A stretch of DNA of 12,481 nt from Planctomicrobium sp. (GTDB taxonomy: Bacteria; Planctomycetota; Planctomycetia; Planctomycetales; Planctomycetaceae). Made by a program: the position numbers and the translations under genes. The notes beneath the pieces were generated by a model. The model was not told where the DNA came from and made no database searches. It saw only the letters and a program-made list of their open reading frames with translations. The first letter of the stretch is position 1. Each line of letters starts with the position of its first letter. The stretch covers positions 1 to 12,481 of the forward strand of contig JABJMI010000942.1 in the NCBI GenBank assembly GCA_018659505.1, in the 5' to 3' direction. Shown one piece after another: positions 5,374 to 12,481 of the stretch.

Positions 5374-6885
5374 TCACTTCTTTTCCTTCTTCAATATTAC
5401 CAGCACCATTTCTCGCAATTCTGATGAGGCAACCGCCACGATTGAGAAATAGACAATCGCTCCCGCGATGAGTCCCCATAGTGACGAAAGGGGTAGAGAG
5501 AGTTGAACGATAAGGAAACCGATTCCACATGAGACAGCAGAGGCAGCGGTCGCTGTCAGCAGAGTGGTGAAGTTACCCTGAAAAATGCTGCTTCCAGCAA
5601 TGTTGACAATGATACAGATGTGAATTGAACTACTCAGTAAATATGTCAGCGTGGTGATTAAAGCAATTGAATTGAGTCCGTAATGCGGTACCAACACAAT
5701 TTTTGCAATGCAGCACCCGATGATCATCACCGAACTGATATAAAAGGGAATTCGCGTTTTCTGAAGAGCGTAGAGAGTCTTCGTGGCAAGCTCTCCGACC
5801 GAGGCTCCGATGATCATGAACGCGAATATTCGTAATAGCTGACCAACGACCTGAGTGTCTGAATGCAAGAACGCTCCTGACTCGAACATCTGCTCGATCA
5901 GCACCTCTCCAAAGACAAATAAGACTGCTACTGCCGGAACGACCAGGATGATGAGCCCTCGCAATGCGAGCGCAATCTCACGGCACAACGCCTCACCGCC
6001 GGCACTCGCATGCTTCGCTATTCGCGGGAACGCCACGGTCGAGAGCGTGCCCGATGCCAGCATGATAAATGCATTGAGAAATTGATAAGCGAGGTCATAG
6101 CGAGTGATTGAGCCAATTTCGAGCTGTGATAGTACAAACTTATCTACTAACGGCATCGCAGTAAATAACAGCATTCCAGCTAGAATTGGCAAAGCGAGCA
6201 GAGCAAGTCGCTTGAGCTCAGGCAGACACGCCTGCCAATGCCGAAATTCCAACACTTTAAACAAGAATGGTAGCTGAATGAGGAGATTCACAATCGCACC
6301 GGATAATGTTGCCCAGGCAATGACTTCCCCGCCTCCTTGATCAGCATACCGCCAGTAAATGATTACGGTCACCAGTGGTCCCAGAACACCAGCGAGTGCA
6401 GGGATAATAAAATTCAAGCGTGCATTCAAAATGCTTTGTGAGATCCCAATGATTGCATTCGCAGGCAGCAACCACACCAAGATCGCAAAGACGTTGGCTG
6501 TGGTTCCGACCATGGCTGTGTCGTATCCTGGCTGAAGAGTTCCAATCACTGCTTCGCGAAACACAAAACAAAGACCAGCCAGCACCAAAGCCAACGTAAG
6601 GACCAGTGAAAAGACCAGTCCACCGATGGCAGATCGCTCAGTATTCTTACTTAATACCGGGAGGATGACCGGACCAACAGTCCCCGCTAGCATGGCACTG
6701 ATCGCCATTGGTAAAGTCAAAGAAACCCGATACGCATCCAACTCGCCTCCAGCCCCAAGCGTGCTGGTCAAAAGTTTTTGCAAGACGAATTGAACAACCA
6801 ACTGGCCGACCAACCCCAAGAAGACAACGACATAGAGTCGTCCGGAGGTTTGAGCTGGCGGTAATTTCTTGGTAGCAACAGACAT
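5374..6885 (-). CDS. MurJ/MviN-family lipid-linked glycan flippase, divergent
   Basis: A 503-aa inner-membrane protein with about 13-14 hydrophobic segments and a Lys-rich cytoplasmic tail. This is the MVIN/MOP-superfamily architecture, close in length to E. coli MurJ (511 aa). The N-terminal half matches the family pattern: LGAGGELDAYRVSLTLPM aligns with the MurJ segment around Asp39. By eye, however, the arginines essential in E. coli MurJ are not kept. The positions of R18, R24 and R52 fall in LGLVGQLVVQFVL and SAMLAGTVGP, and the D269-R270 pair aligns with Tyr-Gln in LAYQFLNAF. It is the last gene of an apparent unit with a glycosyltransferase and a methyltransferase, with a 104-bp gap upstream. 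Flipping of another lipid-linked or surface glycan therefore seems more likely than lipid II, though a divergent lipid II flippase remains possible. The start codon has no strong Shine-Dalgarno. Confidence 0.85.
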   Translation of the reverse strand: MSVATKKLPPAQTSGRLYVVVFLGLVGQLVVQFVLQKLLTSTLGAGGELDAYRVSLTLPMAISAMLAGTVGPVILPVLSKNTERSAIGGLVFSLVLTLALVLAGLCFVFREAVIGTLQPGYDTAMVGTTANVFAILVWLLPANAIIGISQSILNARLNFIIPALAGVLGPLVTVIIYWRYADQGGGEVIAWATLSGAIVNLLIQLPFLFKVLEFRHWQACLPELKRLALLALPILAGMLLFTAMPLVDKFVLSQLEIGSITRYDLAYQFLNAFIMLASGTLSTVAFPRIAKHASAGGEALCREIALALRGLIILVVPAVAVLFVFGEVLIEQMFESGAFLHSDTQVVGQLLRIFAFMIIGASVGELATKTLYALQKTRIPFYISSVMIIGCCIAKIVLVPHYGLNSIALITTLTYLLSSSIHICIIVNIAGSSIFQGNFTTLLTATAASAVSCGIGFLIVQLSLPLSSLWGLIAGAIVYFSIVAVASSELREMVLVILKKEKK

Positions 6886-6989
6886 TTGCAGAGGATGTCA
6901 GGGATCACATAAGACTGTCAATCCAACATTTACGCAAATGATGAGTTCGAGCAAACTTGGAGAGGCTTCACTTTTTCTTTACTGAATGA

Positions 6990-8267
6990 TTACAGAACCT
7001 CCAAAATCTCAGCGATTCTCTTTGAATATGCGGGGAGATTACCGTGAGTGGACATGTATTGTTGTCCTTTCTTTCCAAGTTCGGCTGCAAATTTGTCGTC
7101 ATTCCAGCATCGTTGGATGTCCACTGCAAGCTGTTCTACTGATCCCGAGACGATCGCACCTCCCACTGCTTCAAACGGCTCGGGGATGTAATCTAAGCCG
7201 AGAACCGGTTTCCCAGTCGCAGCGGCTTGTAGCACCACGTTGGGAAGCCCTTCAAATTCGACCGATCCTGTGACGACAAGAGCTTCGCAACGGTCAAAAA
7301 CAAGAGGCATTTTCGCGTATGAAATGTGGTTGATAATTGTCACGTTCTCAGGACAATGACGTTCGATTTCTTCGCGAATATTGGGGTCACCGTGGTTCAG
7401 CAACATCAGGAATTTGACTTCAGGACAGCGTCGTGCTGCCTCTAGGAATGACAACGGTCGCTTGTGATGGCGATCAGATCTTCCAATCCAAAGAACATAT
7501 CGGTCAAGAACTGCGGGAAGTTCTATATCACCTTGCACGTTAGAGTTCCACACGTCTAAATCGAAAGGATTTCCCGCAACTTGTGAATCAACACCAAATC
7601 GCTCTTTGAGTATGTTCTGCTGATAGCGTGTTTGCGTAATCACTTGATCAGCGTGCTTTAATGCATATCGAGCGTCCATCGCATTGAGACCGTATTCATC
7701 AACATAGGAATCATCAGTGATGAATCGCTGATTTAATCCTCCATTTGATTGAATGAAGAGGAACGTTTTTTCATTCCGCTCTTGCATCGCTTGAATGGCT
7801 GTGGCAGCGACATTTGAGACTCCAAATAAGCACACAATATCCTGTTGCAGCCTCACTAACTCGTCAACGACTTCTGGGCAAGAATCCTTCTGCTTGAATG
7901 GACGTAACCCAGCAAGCAAGGGGATTTTCCATAGTAATGATGAGTCCCAATGTGACAACTTAAGCCATGGGAAATTCGTTGTGACCTGACATTTCCCCTC
8001 AAGCGAATTTCTAATCAATTCGAGCGGTGCTGCCTGCGTGTGAACACGAACATTATCAATAACAGTTGTTGGTCGTTTTCGAAAACCTCTGACTAAGAGT
8101 GTCACATCTAAATTGAACGTTGTTGCCAAGCCTTTGGCTGTCAGCCAAGCACTTGTTTCTAGTCCTCCAAAGTGAGTCTGAACAGTGGGGTCGACAACTG
8201 GCAACGCATTCTGCGACATGATGCAAATTCTTGGAGACTTTTTTGGTTCTGGATTGCGGATATACAC
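6990..8267 (-). CDS. Glycosyltransferase family 4 (GT-B fold)
   Basis: A retaining, NDP-sugar-dependent glycosyltransferase of about 425 aa with no membrane segment. The N-terminal Rossmann domain opens with RICIMSQNALPVVDP and carries the glycine-rich HFGGLE loop (residues about 33-37). The C-terminal donor domain starts near 257 (YVLWIGRSDRHHKRP, with the conserved Arg and Lys). It ends with EGLPNVVLQAAATGKPV, the EX7E-type motif, where the second Glu is Gln (E339...Q347). I place the start at GTG 8267, one base after the methyltransferase stop: an ATG at 8219 would cut the first beta strand, and a TTG at 8315 would overlap the neighbour by 47 bp. No strong Shine-Dalgarno is seen, which fits translational coupling. 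The sugar and acceptor are unknown; the context suggests a surface glycan. Confidence 0.9.
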   Translation of the reverse strand: MYIRNPEPKKSPRICIMSQNALPVVDPTVQTHFGGLETSAWLTAKGLATTFNLDVTLLVRGFRKRPTTVIDNVRVHTQAAPLELIRNSLEGKCQVTTNFPWLKLSHWDSSLLWKIPLLAGLRPFKQKDSCPEVVDELVRLQQDIVCLFGVSNVAATAIQAMQERNEKTFLFIQSNGGLNQRFITDDSYVDEYGLNAMDARYALKHADQVITQTRYQQNILKERFGVDSQVAGNPFDLDVWNSNVQGDIELPAVLDRYVLWIGRSDRHHKRPLSFLEAARRCPEVKFLMLLNHGDPNIREEIERHCPENVTIINHISYAKMPLVFDRCEALVVTGSVEFEGLPNVVLQAAATGKPVLGLDYIPEPFEAVGGAIVSGSVEQLAVDIQRCWNDDKFAAELGKKGQQYMSTHGNLPAYSKRIAEILEVL

Positions 8268-8268
8268 C

Positions 8269-9078
8269 TCACTTACCGAATTTATCCTCAGTTTTGCGTC
8301 GACGGGCAACAACACCTAAGTATGGCGAGGTCACTCGCGTGTCTGGAAAGTAATGCCCCCACCGAAGAGCGAGGTTGTGAAGCTTCTCAACGACGCGGTA
8401 CGGATAGTAATAAACTTTGCTTCTTAACCAGGGTAGGAAATTCGAAGGAGCCAGGTTGAATTTCCCCCAGTATCCGCCTTCAAGAATCTCGATATCATCG
8501 AACTCTGAGAGTGCTCCTTTTAGATCTTTCCAAGACATGCGATTATGCATTGCAAAGAAATCTGGCTGTATCAAACGAAGAATCCATCCACAAATCCCGC
8601 GATGGTTAGGGACCCAGATGATCAGTAACCCTTCTGGAGCGAGTAGGTCGATGTGTTTTTGCAACGGTTCCTGTATGTCTCGGTAGTGTTCCACAAAACC
8701 AACGCTGCAAACAACTTGAAATCGATCTTCAACTGGAACGCTGTAGTTGAACAAATCTTCACAAAGTATTTTAGCTGGAATGCTATGTTGATCGAGTGCC
8801 GCTTGTGTTCTCGCTGCAGCTTTCTCAACGTACTCAATGCCAAAGACCTGGTACTGATATTTAGTATGGAAATACCACAAGTAACGTCCAGGGCAACACC
8901 CGATTTCCAAACAACGGGTGTTTGGATCTGCCACAAGATATTTAGAGATGACTTTTTCTTGTTCGCGAAATTCTAGGTTTCCGTCGTCTAATCTAATATC
9001 GGGTAGCGGTTCATCATCGATCTTCCAGAATTGGTCTTTCCAGAATTCATTTTCGCAAAGGTTGTTGGGATCCGACAT
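8269..9078 (-). CDS. Class I SAM-dependent methyltransferase
   Basis: A 269-aa cytoplasmic methyltransferase. SAM-binding motif I is CLEIGCCPGRYL (residues 56-67; a Cys replaces the usual Gly in GCGPG). It is followed by an acidic residue in GIEYVEKA (E82), CEDLFNY (D108), the FVEHYRD segment and the strand LLAPEGLLIIWVPN. The C-terminal 100 residues are aromatic-rich (WGKFNLAPSNFLPWL, KVYYYPYRVVEKL) and probably form the acceptor-binding part. I chose ATG 9078 over GTG 9150 and ATG 9126 because a promoter-like -10 box lies at 9110-9115 and the fold begins after this Met; the longer forms lack a clear Shine-Dalgarno. It leads the unit with the GT4 and flippase genes, which suggests methylation of a sugar or lipid-linked intermediate. 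Substrate unproven. Confidence 0.9.
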   Translation of the reverse strand: MSDPNNLCENEFWKDQFWKIDDEPLPDIRLDDGNLEFREQEKVISKYLVADPNTRCLEIGCCPGRYLWYFHTKYQYQVFGIEYVEKAAARTQAALDQHSIPAKILCEDLFNYSVPVEDRFQVVCSVGFVEHYRDIQEPLQKHIDLLAPEGLLIIWVPNHRGICGWILRLIQPDFFAMHNRMSWKDLKGALSEFDDIEILEGGYWGKFNLAPSNFLPWLRSKVYYYPYRVVEKLHNLALRWGHYFPDTRVTSPYLGVVARRRKTEDKFGK

Positions 9079-9109
9079 CGAGTGCAGCCTACGTAAGGAA
9101 GAAAGTGCA

Positions 9110-9138
9110 AGTATAGGTCCATTCATTGCATGTTGAAA
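9110..9138 (-). promoter_or_regulatory. Candidate promoter of the methyltransferase-GT4-flippase unit
   Basis: On the minus strand TATACT (9110-9115) matches the -10 consensus at 5 of 6 positions. It is preceded, after 17 bp, by TTTCAA (9133-9138), which is a poor -35 (3 of 6). Transcription would begin near 9103, leaving a leader of about 25 nt before the ATG at 9078. No other promoter of equal quality is seen in front of the GT4 or flippase gene. Confidence 0.4.
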
Positions 9139-9279
9139 TCCTGCGCTCACTTTTCAGGAAATTTGAAATGGAAATATTCCTTGCGTTTGAACTGTAATTT
9201 TGGAGACAAGTATTTGTTTCTGATCTCGCTGTCGGTATGATGACGAGAGGGAATTCGCCCTACTTTGAGGATTACATTG

Positions 9280-11052
9280 ATGAATCGCTCTGGCTTCAGC
9301 TTCGTCTCTATTTTGATAATCACTTTGACATCTGTTTTGGCAATGCCAGGAGAAGCAAAGAGCGCTGACAAGGCGAAGATCAAAGCGGCTGTGTCCAAGG
9401 GGGCGAAGTATCTTCAAAGCAATGTCGGTAAGACGAGAAATGGCGCGAAGTCGTTAATCGCTTTGGCAATGATTAAGGCGGATGTCTCTCCTGAGGATGC
9501 AGGTATTCAGGAAGCAGTTAATGCCGTACTCGCTAAGATCGATCCGCAGACAGGTTATCACCCCCTGGCCAACAATTTCTACGAGACAGGCTTGGATGCC
9601 TATATGTTGGTCGAAGCAACAGGGGATAAGCACAAAGATGCTGTTGAGAAAATCATTGAGTACATCATTGAAGAGCAAATGCCAGCGGGTGCGTGGGATT
9701 ATCACCCTGAGGAAGGCAAAGAGTCAAACGGCGATACGAGTTGTACACACTACGCCTGCTTAGGGCTTTGGGCTGCCCAGCGAATCGGTATCGAGTTCGA
9801 TGTCTCTGTTTGGGAAAATGTTCTGCGTTGGCACATCAAAAATCAAAACAAAGATGGAGGCTACGGCTACTGTCCGGGTTTTGCACATGGGGATGGGAAA
9901 GGCGCATCAATTATTAATATGACAATTAACGCTATCTGTTCTATGCAGATAGCAGCGATGCAAATCGATGAAAAAGTGATCCTGTCAGGTCCCGAAAAGC
10001 GCTCATCCAATCCAAATGTTAAGGATGGGGACGCCGAAGCCAATAAAAAATTTGGAGTGCTCGATGCCGTTCAAATTGACTCCGAGCCTCAAGAAAAAAT
10101 AAGGTTGCGAGGGGTCGTTCCTAGTGCCGCTTACGGATCAACGAGTCGTGCGATTGGCTGGATGCAAAGCCGCTTTTTCGTGAAAGGTCCCGGATCAGGA
10201 GTAATAGGATATTACTATTACTCAATCGAGCGGATGGGGGCGTTGGCAAATCTTGATACAATTGGAAATCGCAATTGGTTCGATGAGTGCGCTTCACTTA
10301 TTCTGGATGCTCAGAATACCGATGGGAGCTGGAAAATCACCAAATTGTATTCAGGCACGGAAGTCGACACCGCATTTTGCATACTATTCCTAACTCGTTC
10401 AACTGGAAAACTGATCAAACGCGTCGACACTCCTCAATTTGGTGATGGCCTTCTCGCAGGAGGTCGTGGGTTGCCGGATGATTTGACGGATGTTGATTTC
10501 AATGGTCGCTCCGTCAAGATGAAGGAAAAACCAACCGAGCCGCTCGACATACTCCTTGCTTCACTCTCCAAAACTGGAGGGCTTGAAAACTTAGACGCTG
10601 TTCAGAAACAAATTGTTGAGCAAGTGCAAATCGGGAATCGAGAAGATTTAATTGGACAGATCGATCAGCTACTTAAATTGGTCGATCACCCTGACCCTAC
10701 CATTCGCCAGACTGTTGTCTGGGCTCTAGGTCGTACCGGAGACATGAAGCTTACCCAGCACTTGATCAAAGGACTCAGCGATACTGATCTGGGTGTGATG
10801 ATCGAGTCTCGCAATGCTTTGTGCTGGATTAGCCGAAAACCTCTCGGTTTTGGTTTCCCTGAAGATCCACTTATTGATTTCTCAGACAACGCCTCCGCTG
10901 AACAGAAGTCGGCAGCGATTGCTCAATGGCACAAAAATGTGGTCTTAACCTGGGGAGACTGGTACCTCAAAAACCGTCCCTTTGAAGATCGAGGCGATGC
11001 GTTCGAAGCCGAACTACGTCGCAAAATGGACAAATTAAAATACGGCTTCTGA
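9280..11052 (+). CDS. Exported protein with prenyltransferase/squalene-cyclase-like toroid and HEAT-like C-terminus
   Basis: A 590-aa protein with a signal peptide (MNRSGFSFVSILIITLTSVLA, cleavage near 22-30). ATG 9280 is chosen over TTG 9265 because GAGG at 9267-9270 sits 9 nt upstream. Residues about 32-375 show repeats typical of prenyltransferase/squalene-oxidase alpha/alpha toroids: GAWDYHP near 137, QNKDGGYGY near 189, QNTDGSWK near 345. Helices such as DTSCTHYACLGLWAAQRIG and VDTAFCILFLTRS alternate with them. The DXDD motif of squalene-hopene cyclases is absent, so a terpene cyclase activity is unlikely. Residues about 455-525 (DPTIRQTVVWALGRTGD, DTDLGVMIESRNALCW) resemble HEAT-type repeats. 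From memory such exported proteins are frequent in planctomycetes without known function; a binding or scaffold role in the periplasm or cell wall is possible. It is a single gene, divergent from the methyltransferase operon. Confidence 0.88.
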   Translation: MNRSGFSFVSILIITLTSVLAMPGEAKSADKAKIKAAVSKGAKYLQSNVGKTRNGAKSLIALAMIKADVSPEDAGIQEAVNAVLAKIDPQTGYHPLANNFYETGLDAYMLVEATGDKHKDAVEKIIEYIIEEQMPAGAWDYHPEEGKESNGDTSCTHYACLGLWAAQRIGIEFDVSVWENVLRWHIKNQNKDGGYGYCPGFAHGDGKGASIINMTINAICSMQIAAMQIDEKVILSGPEKRSSNPNVKDGDAEANKKFGVLDAVQIDSEPQEKIRLRGVVPSAAYGSTSRAIGWMQSRFFVKGPGSGVIGYYYYSIERMGALANLDTIGNRNWFDECASLILDAQNTDGSWKITKLYSGTEVDTAFCILFLTRSTGKLIKRVDTPQFGDGLLAGGRGLPDDLTDVDFNGRSVKMKEKPTEPLDILLASLSKTGGLENLDAVQKQIVEQVQIGNREDLIGQIDQLLKLVDHPDPTIRQTVVWALGRTGDMKLTQHLIKGLSDTDLGVMIESRNALCWISRKPLGFGFPEDPLIDFSDNASAEQKSAAIAQWHKNVVLTWGDWYLKNRPFEDRGDAFEAELRRKMDKLKYGF

Positions 11053-11072
11053 GAAGCTTGATTTCAGAGTGA

Positions 11073-11170
11073 CTTGCTTGATCACATTGTTTGTGGAAGG
11101 CAAGCGACGGCAGTCATTTTTGCGGAGGAAGAGTTGCACAGACAAGAGAGTGTTCCCTGCATTACTCTCT
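11073..11170. terminator. Weak candidate terminator hairpins between converging genes
   Basis: Two hairpins lie in the 129-bp gap between the toroid gene and the converging 209-aa gene. The first (11073-11104) pairs CTTGC with GCAAG and inner CACA with TGTG; a T run (CATTTTTG) comes only about 9 bases later. The second (11145-11170) pairs AGAGAGT with ACTCTCT over a 12-nt loop without an adjacent T run. Either may end transcription; neither is a textbook intrinsic terminator. Confidence 0.3.
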
Positions 11171-11181
11171 GGCATCTTTCT

Positions 11182-11811
11182 TTACGAACCTTCTTCATCT
11201 TCAATAAGTGGCGTTAACAGAATGTCGAGACCGATTGTTGTGGTTTCGATTTTCCATTCGTTGCGATGCCAGTCGGTGATGATTCTTTTCGCTTCTAGTC
11301 GATCAAGCGTTTGTTCCAGGTAGTGTGGGACTTTGTCCTCGAATTCTTGCAGAAGATCGAGCTTGCGACCGACCAAATTGATGATGCCGCTGAAGGAGGA
11401 TTTGCCGTGCTCCTTAATCCATTCTTCACCTTCGAGGGACCCTGCATCGGGACCTTTGACTGTCAATCGAAATGAGCGAATTGTTTTTCCGACTGATGCA
11501 AACAGTCCATCTCCCAGGCCAATATAATCTTTGTGAATGACATGGAGTTGCCCTTTGCGGACTCGCGCAACTTTGTAGATGCGGTCGAGTTCGGTCTCTA
11601 TAAAATCGACCTTGAGAGCAATGTTCATTGCTTTGGCAAGGTTCCGTAATGCGATTGAAGGTTTGTTCGATCGGGGAGAGATCGACATATCAAGGTCAGT
11701 AAGACCTCCCGCTTTTCTGGCTGTAATGACTTCCTTGTCTGCATCAGCTGGCAAACCTATTGAGAAATCCATCTCTTCTTCCGAACTTGAAGCTGCTTTC
11801 TTCTTTGCCAT
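11182..11811 (-). CDS. Conserved-looking hypothetical protein, 209 aa
   Basis: I do not recognise a family. ATG 11811 has AGGTGA at 11817-11822, 5 nt upstream, and is preferred over GTG 11818-11820, which overlaps that site. The N-terminus is low-complexity (MAKKKAASSSEEEMDFSIG), a Lys/Ser/Glu stretch likely to be disordered. The rest is a soluble alpha/beta protein without signal peptide or membrane segment: SIALRNLAKAMNIALKVDFI, then KGQLHVIHKDYIGLGDGLFA, then FSGIINLVGRKLDLLQEFED, and the helical YLEQTLDRLEAKRIITDWHR. The acidic C-terminus is IEDEEGS. Codon use matches the neighbours, and promoter and ribosome binding site are good, so it is almost surely a real cytoplasmic protein. It is divergent from an exported-protein gene and convergent with the toroid gene. 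Confidence 0.85.
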   Translation of the reverse strand: MAKKKAASSSEEEMDFSIGLPADADKEVITARKAGGLTDLDMSISPRSNKPSIALRNLAKAMNIALKVDFIETELDRIYKVARVRKGQLHVIHKDYIGLGDGLFASVGKTIRSFRLTVKGPDAGSLEGEEWIKEHGKSSFSGIINLVGRKLDLLQEFEDKVPHYLEQTLDRLEAKRIITDWHRNEWKIETTTIGLDILLTPLIEDEEGS

Positions 11812-11848
11812 TGCTTTCACCTATGGAGAATTTGACTCGTCTCGTTTG

Positions 11849-11877
11849 AGCATAACTGAAAGGTTTTGATTTGTCAG
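11849..11877 (-). promoter_or_regulatory. Promoter of the 209-aa gene
   Basis: On the minus strand CTGACA (11872-11877, 5 of 6 to the -35 consensus) is separated by exactly 17 bp from TATGCT (11849-11854, 4 of 6 to the -10). Transcription would start near 11842, about 30 nt before the ATG at 11811. It is the best sigma-70-type promoter in the window. Confidence 0.5.
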
Positions 11878-11887
11878 TTTCGTCGAG

Positions 11888-11917
11888 TTGCTTCACCTTT
11901 CATCCATCAATTAGAAT
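11888..11917 (+). promoter_or_regulatory. Possible promoter of the rightward exported-protein gene
   Basis: TTGCTT (11888-11893) and TAGAAT (11912-11917, 5 of 6 to the -10 consensus) are 18 bp apart on the plus strand. The leader to the ATG at 12011 would be about 90 nt. The -35 is weak (3 of 6). Confidence 0.3.
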
Positions 11918-12010
11918 TTATCCAACACGACCGAGCATCGCTGCGTAGCAGTATGTGGTGCTTTTATGCCGGCACTCTCGTCGATAGCATTTATTCTGGA
12001 CAAATTCATC

Positions 12011-12481
12011 ATGAAGATTACGCTCTCTGTACTCTGTTTTCTTGCCTTAATCGCTGCACCGCTTGTTGCAGCGGATCCAGAGATCACAATTTCTAAAGAG
12101 ACAACATTCGTCATTGAGCCCAAAACTGATGACGGCTTTGTAGACCTGATCACAGCTATCAACGCCAAAAACTCTGAGGGAATCACACCAGAAAACAACG
12201 CTGCAGCAGTGATTTTTCCTGCGTTGGGAGCGAGACCTGACAAGAACATTCGCAATCCCGAGTCATCCTCGAAAATGGCAGATCGGTTCTATGAAGAGTT
12301 GGGAGTTCCAATGCCGCCAGATGGTAGTGAGGAATTTATTTCTTTGCCGAACTTCATGATCTTAGAAGGCATCAAAGCGAATAGTGATACCTACTGGCAG
12401 ATACAAGACCAGCAGGGCGACGCTCAGGAAAGGTACTGGAACCGTGAAGAATTTCCGGTAATCGCGAAATGGTTGGATGCA
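12011..12481 (+). CDS. Exported protein of unknown function, N-terminal part (runs off right edge)
   Basis: An open frame of 157 codons from ATG 12011 to the window end without a stop. It begins with a clean signal peptide (MKITLSVLCFLALIAAPLVAA, cleavage after AAPLVAA or nearby), so the product is exported. The mature part reads DPEITISKETTFVIEP, then GFVDLITAINAKNSEGITPE, then NNAAAVIFPALG, then FYEELGVPMPP. From memory, exported planctomycete proteins share a pattern like 'xGYVDYxxxxNxxxSxGVTPENNA', so this is probably a member of that uncharacterised family. Antisense frames over it are shadows. The Shine-Dalgarno is weak (GGA at 11998-12000). The rest of the gene is outside the window, so its full length and other domains are unknown. 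Confidence 0.88.
   Translation, partial: MKITLSVLCFLALIAAPLVAADPEITISKETTFVIEPKTDDGFVDLITAINAKNSEGITPENNAAAVIFPALGARPDKNIRNPESSSKMADRFYEELGVPMPPDGSEEFISLPNFMILEGIKANSDTYWQIQDQQGDAQERYWNREEFPVIAKWLDA

Noticed and set aside
8172..9136. Plus-strand frames across the methyltransferase gene
   Set aside because: They are antisense to a gene with clear SAM-binding motifs and have no ribosome binding sites.
11911..12255. Minus-strand 114-aa frame
   Set aside because: It is antisense to the exported-protein gene at 12011, whose signal peptide and composition are convincing.

Overview
The window reads as about 12.5 kb of bacterial chromosome at moderate GC, most likely from a planctomycete (order Planctomycetales). 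This is inferred from the gene mix: an orphan ECF sigma factor, large secreted proteins with a prenyltransferase/squalene-cyclase-like toroid, a secreted esterase, a Cys-Pro-Cys cupin and exported proteins of unknown function. No rRNA or tRNA gene, CRISPR array, transposase or phage gene is visible, and the genus cannot be fixed from what is here.

Layout from left to right. (1) 1-1412, plus strand: the C-terminal half of mnmG (tRNA wobble-uridine modification), then a small cupin gene 15 bp downstream, probably co-transcribed. (2) 1413-1932: no gene, but a set of nested, imperfect inverted repeats built from CCACGAA-type and CCGCGGAGA-type units, followed by a strong hairpin (1933-1972) that terminates the leftward sigma-factor gene. 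(3) 2030-2581, minus strand: an ECF sigma factor with no anti-sigma gene beside it. (4) 2582-3825: a gene-poor stretch with one short plus-strand ORF with a good ribosome binding site (53 aa), two weaker minus-strand ORFs (123 and 73 aa) and a cluster of palindromes between 3526 and 3642.

(5) 3826-5331, plus strand: an exported putative esterase of the alpha/beta-hydrolase fold. (6) 5374-9078, minus strand: an apparent three-gene unit transcribed methyltransferase, then GT4 glycosyltransferase, then MurJ/MviN-like flippase. It looks like a mini-pathway that builds, decorates and flips a lipid-linked or surface glycan. The flippase lacks the arginines required in E. coli MurJ, so it may not be the lipid II flippase. 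(7) 9280-11052, plus strand: an exported 590-aa protein with a squalene-cyclase-like alpha/alpha toroid and a HEAT-like C-terminal part. (8) 11182-11811, minus strand: a 209-aa protein of unknown function with a good promoter and ribosome binding site. (9) 12011-12481, plus strand: the start of a divergently transcribed exported protein that runs off the right edge.

No defence system, secondary-metabolite cluster or mobile island is evident. The parts least explained by known families are the palindrome-rich region upstream of the esterase, the divergent MurJ-like flippase in its glycan operon, and the secreted toroid protein.
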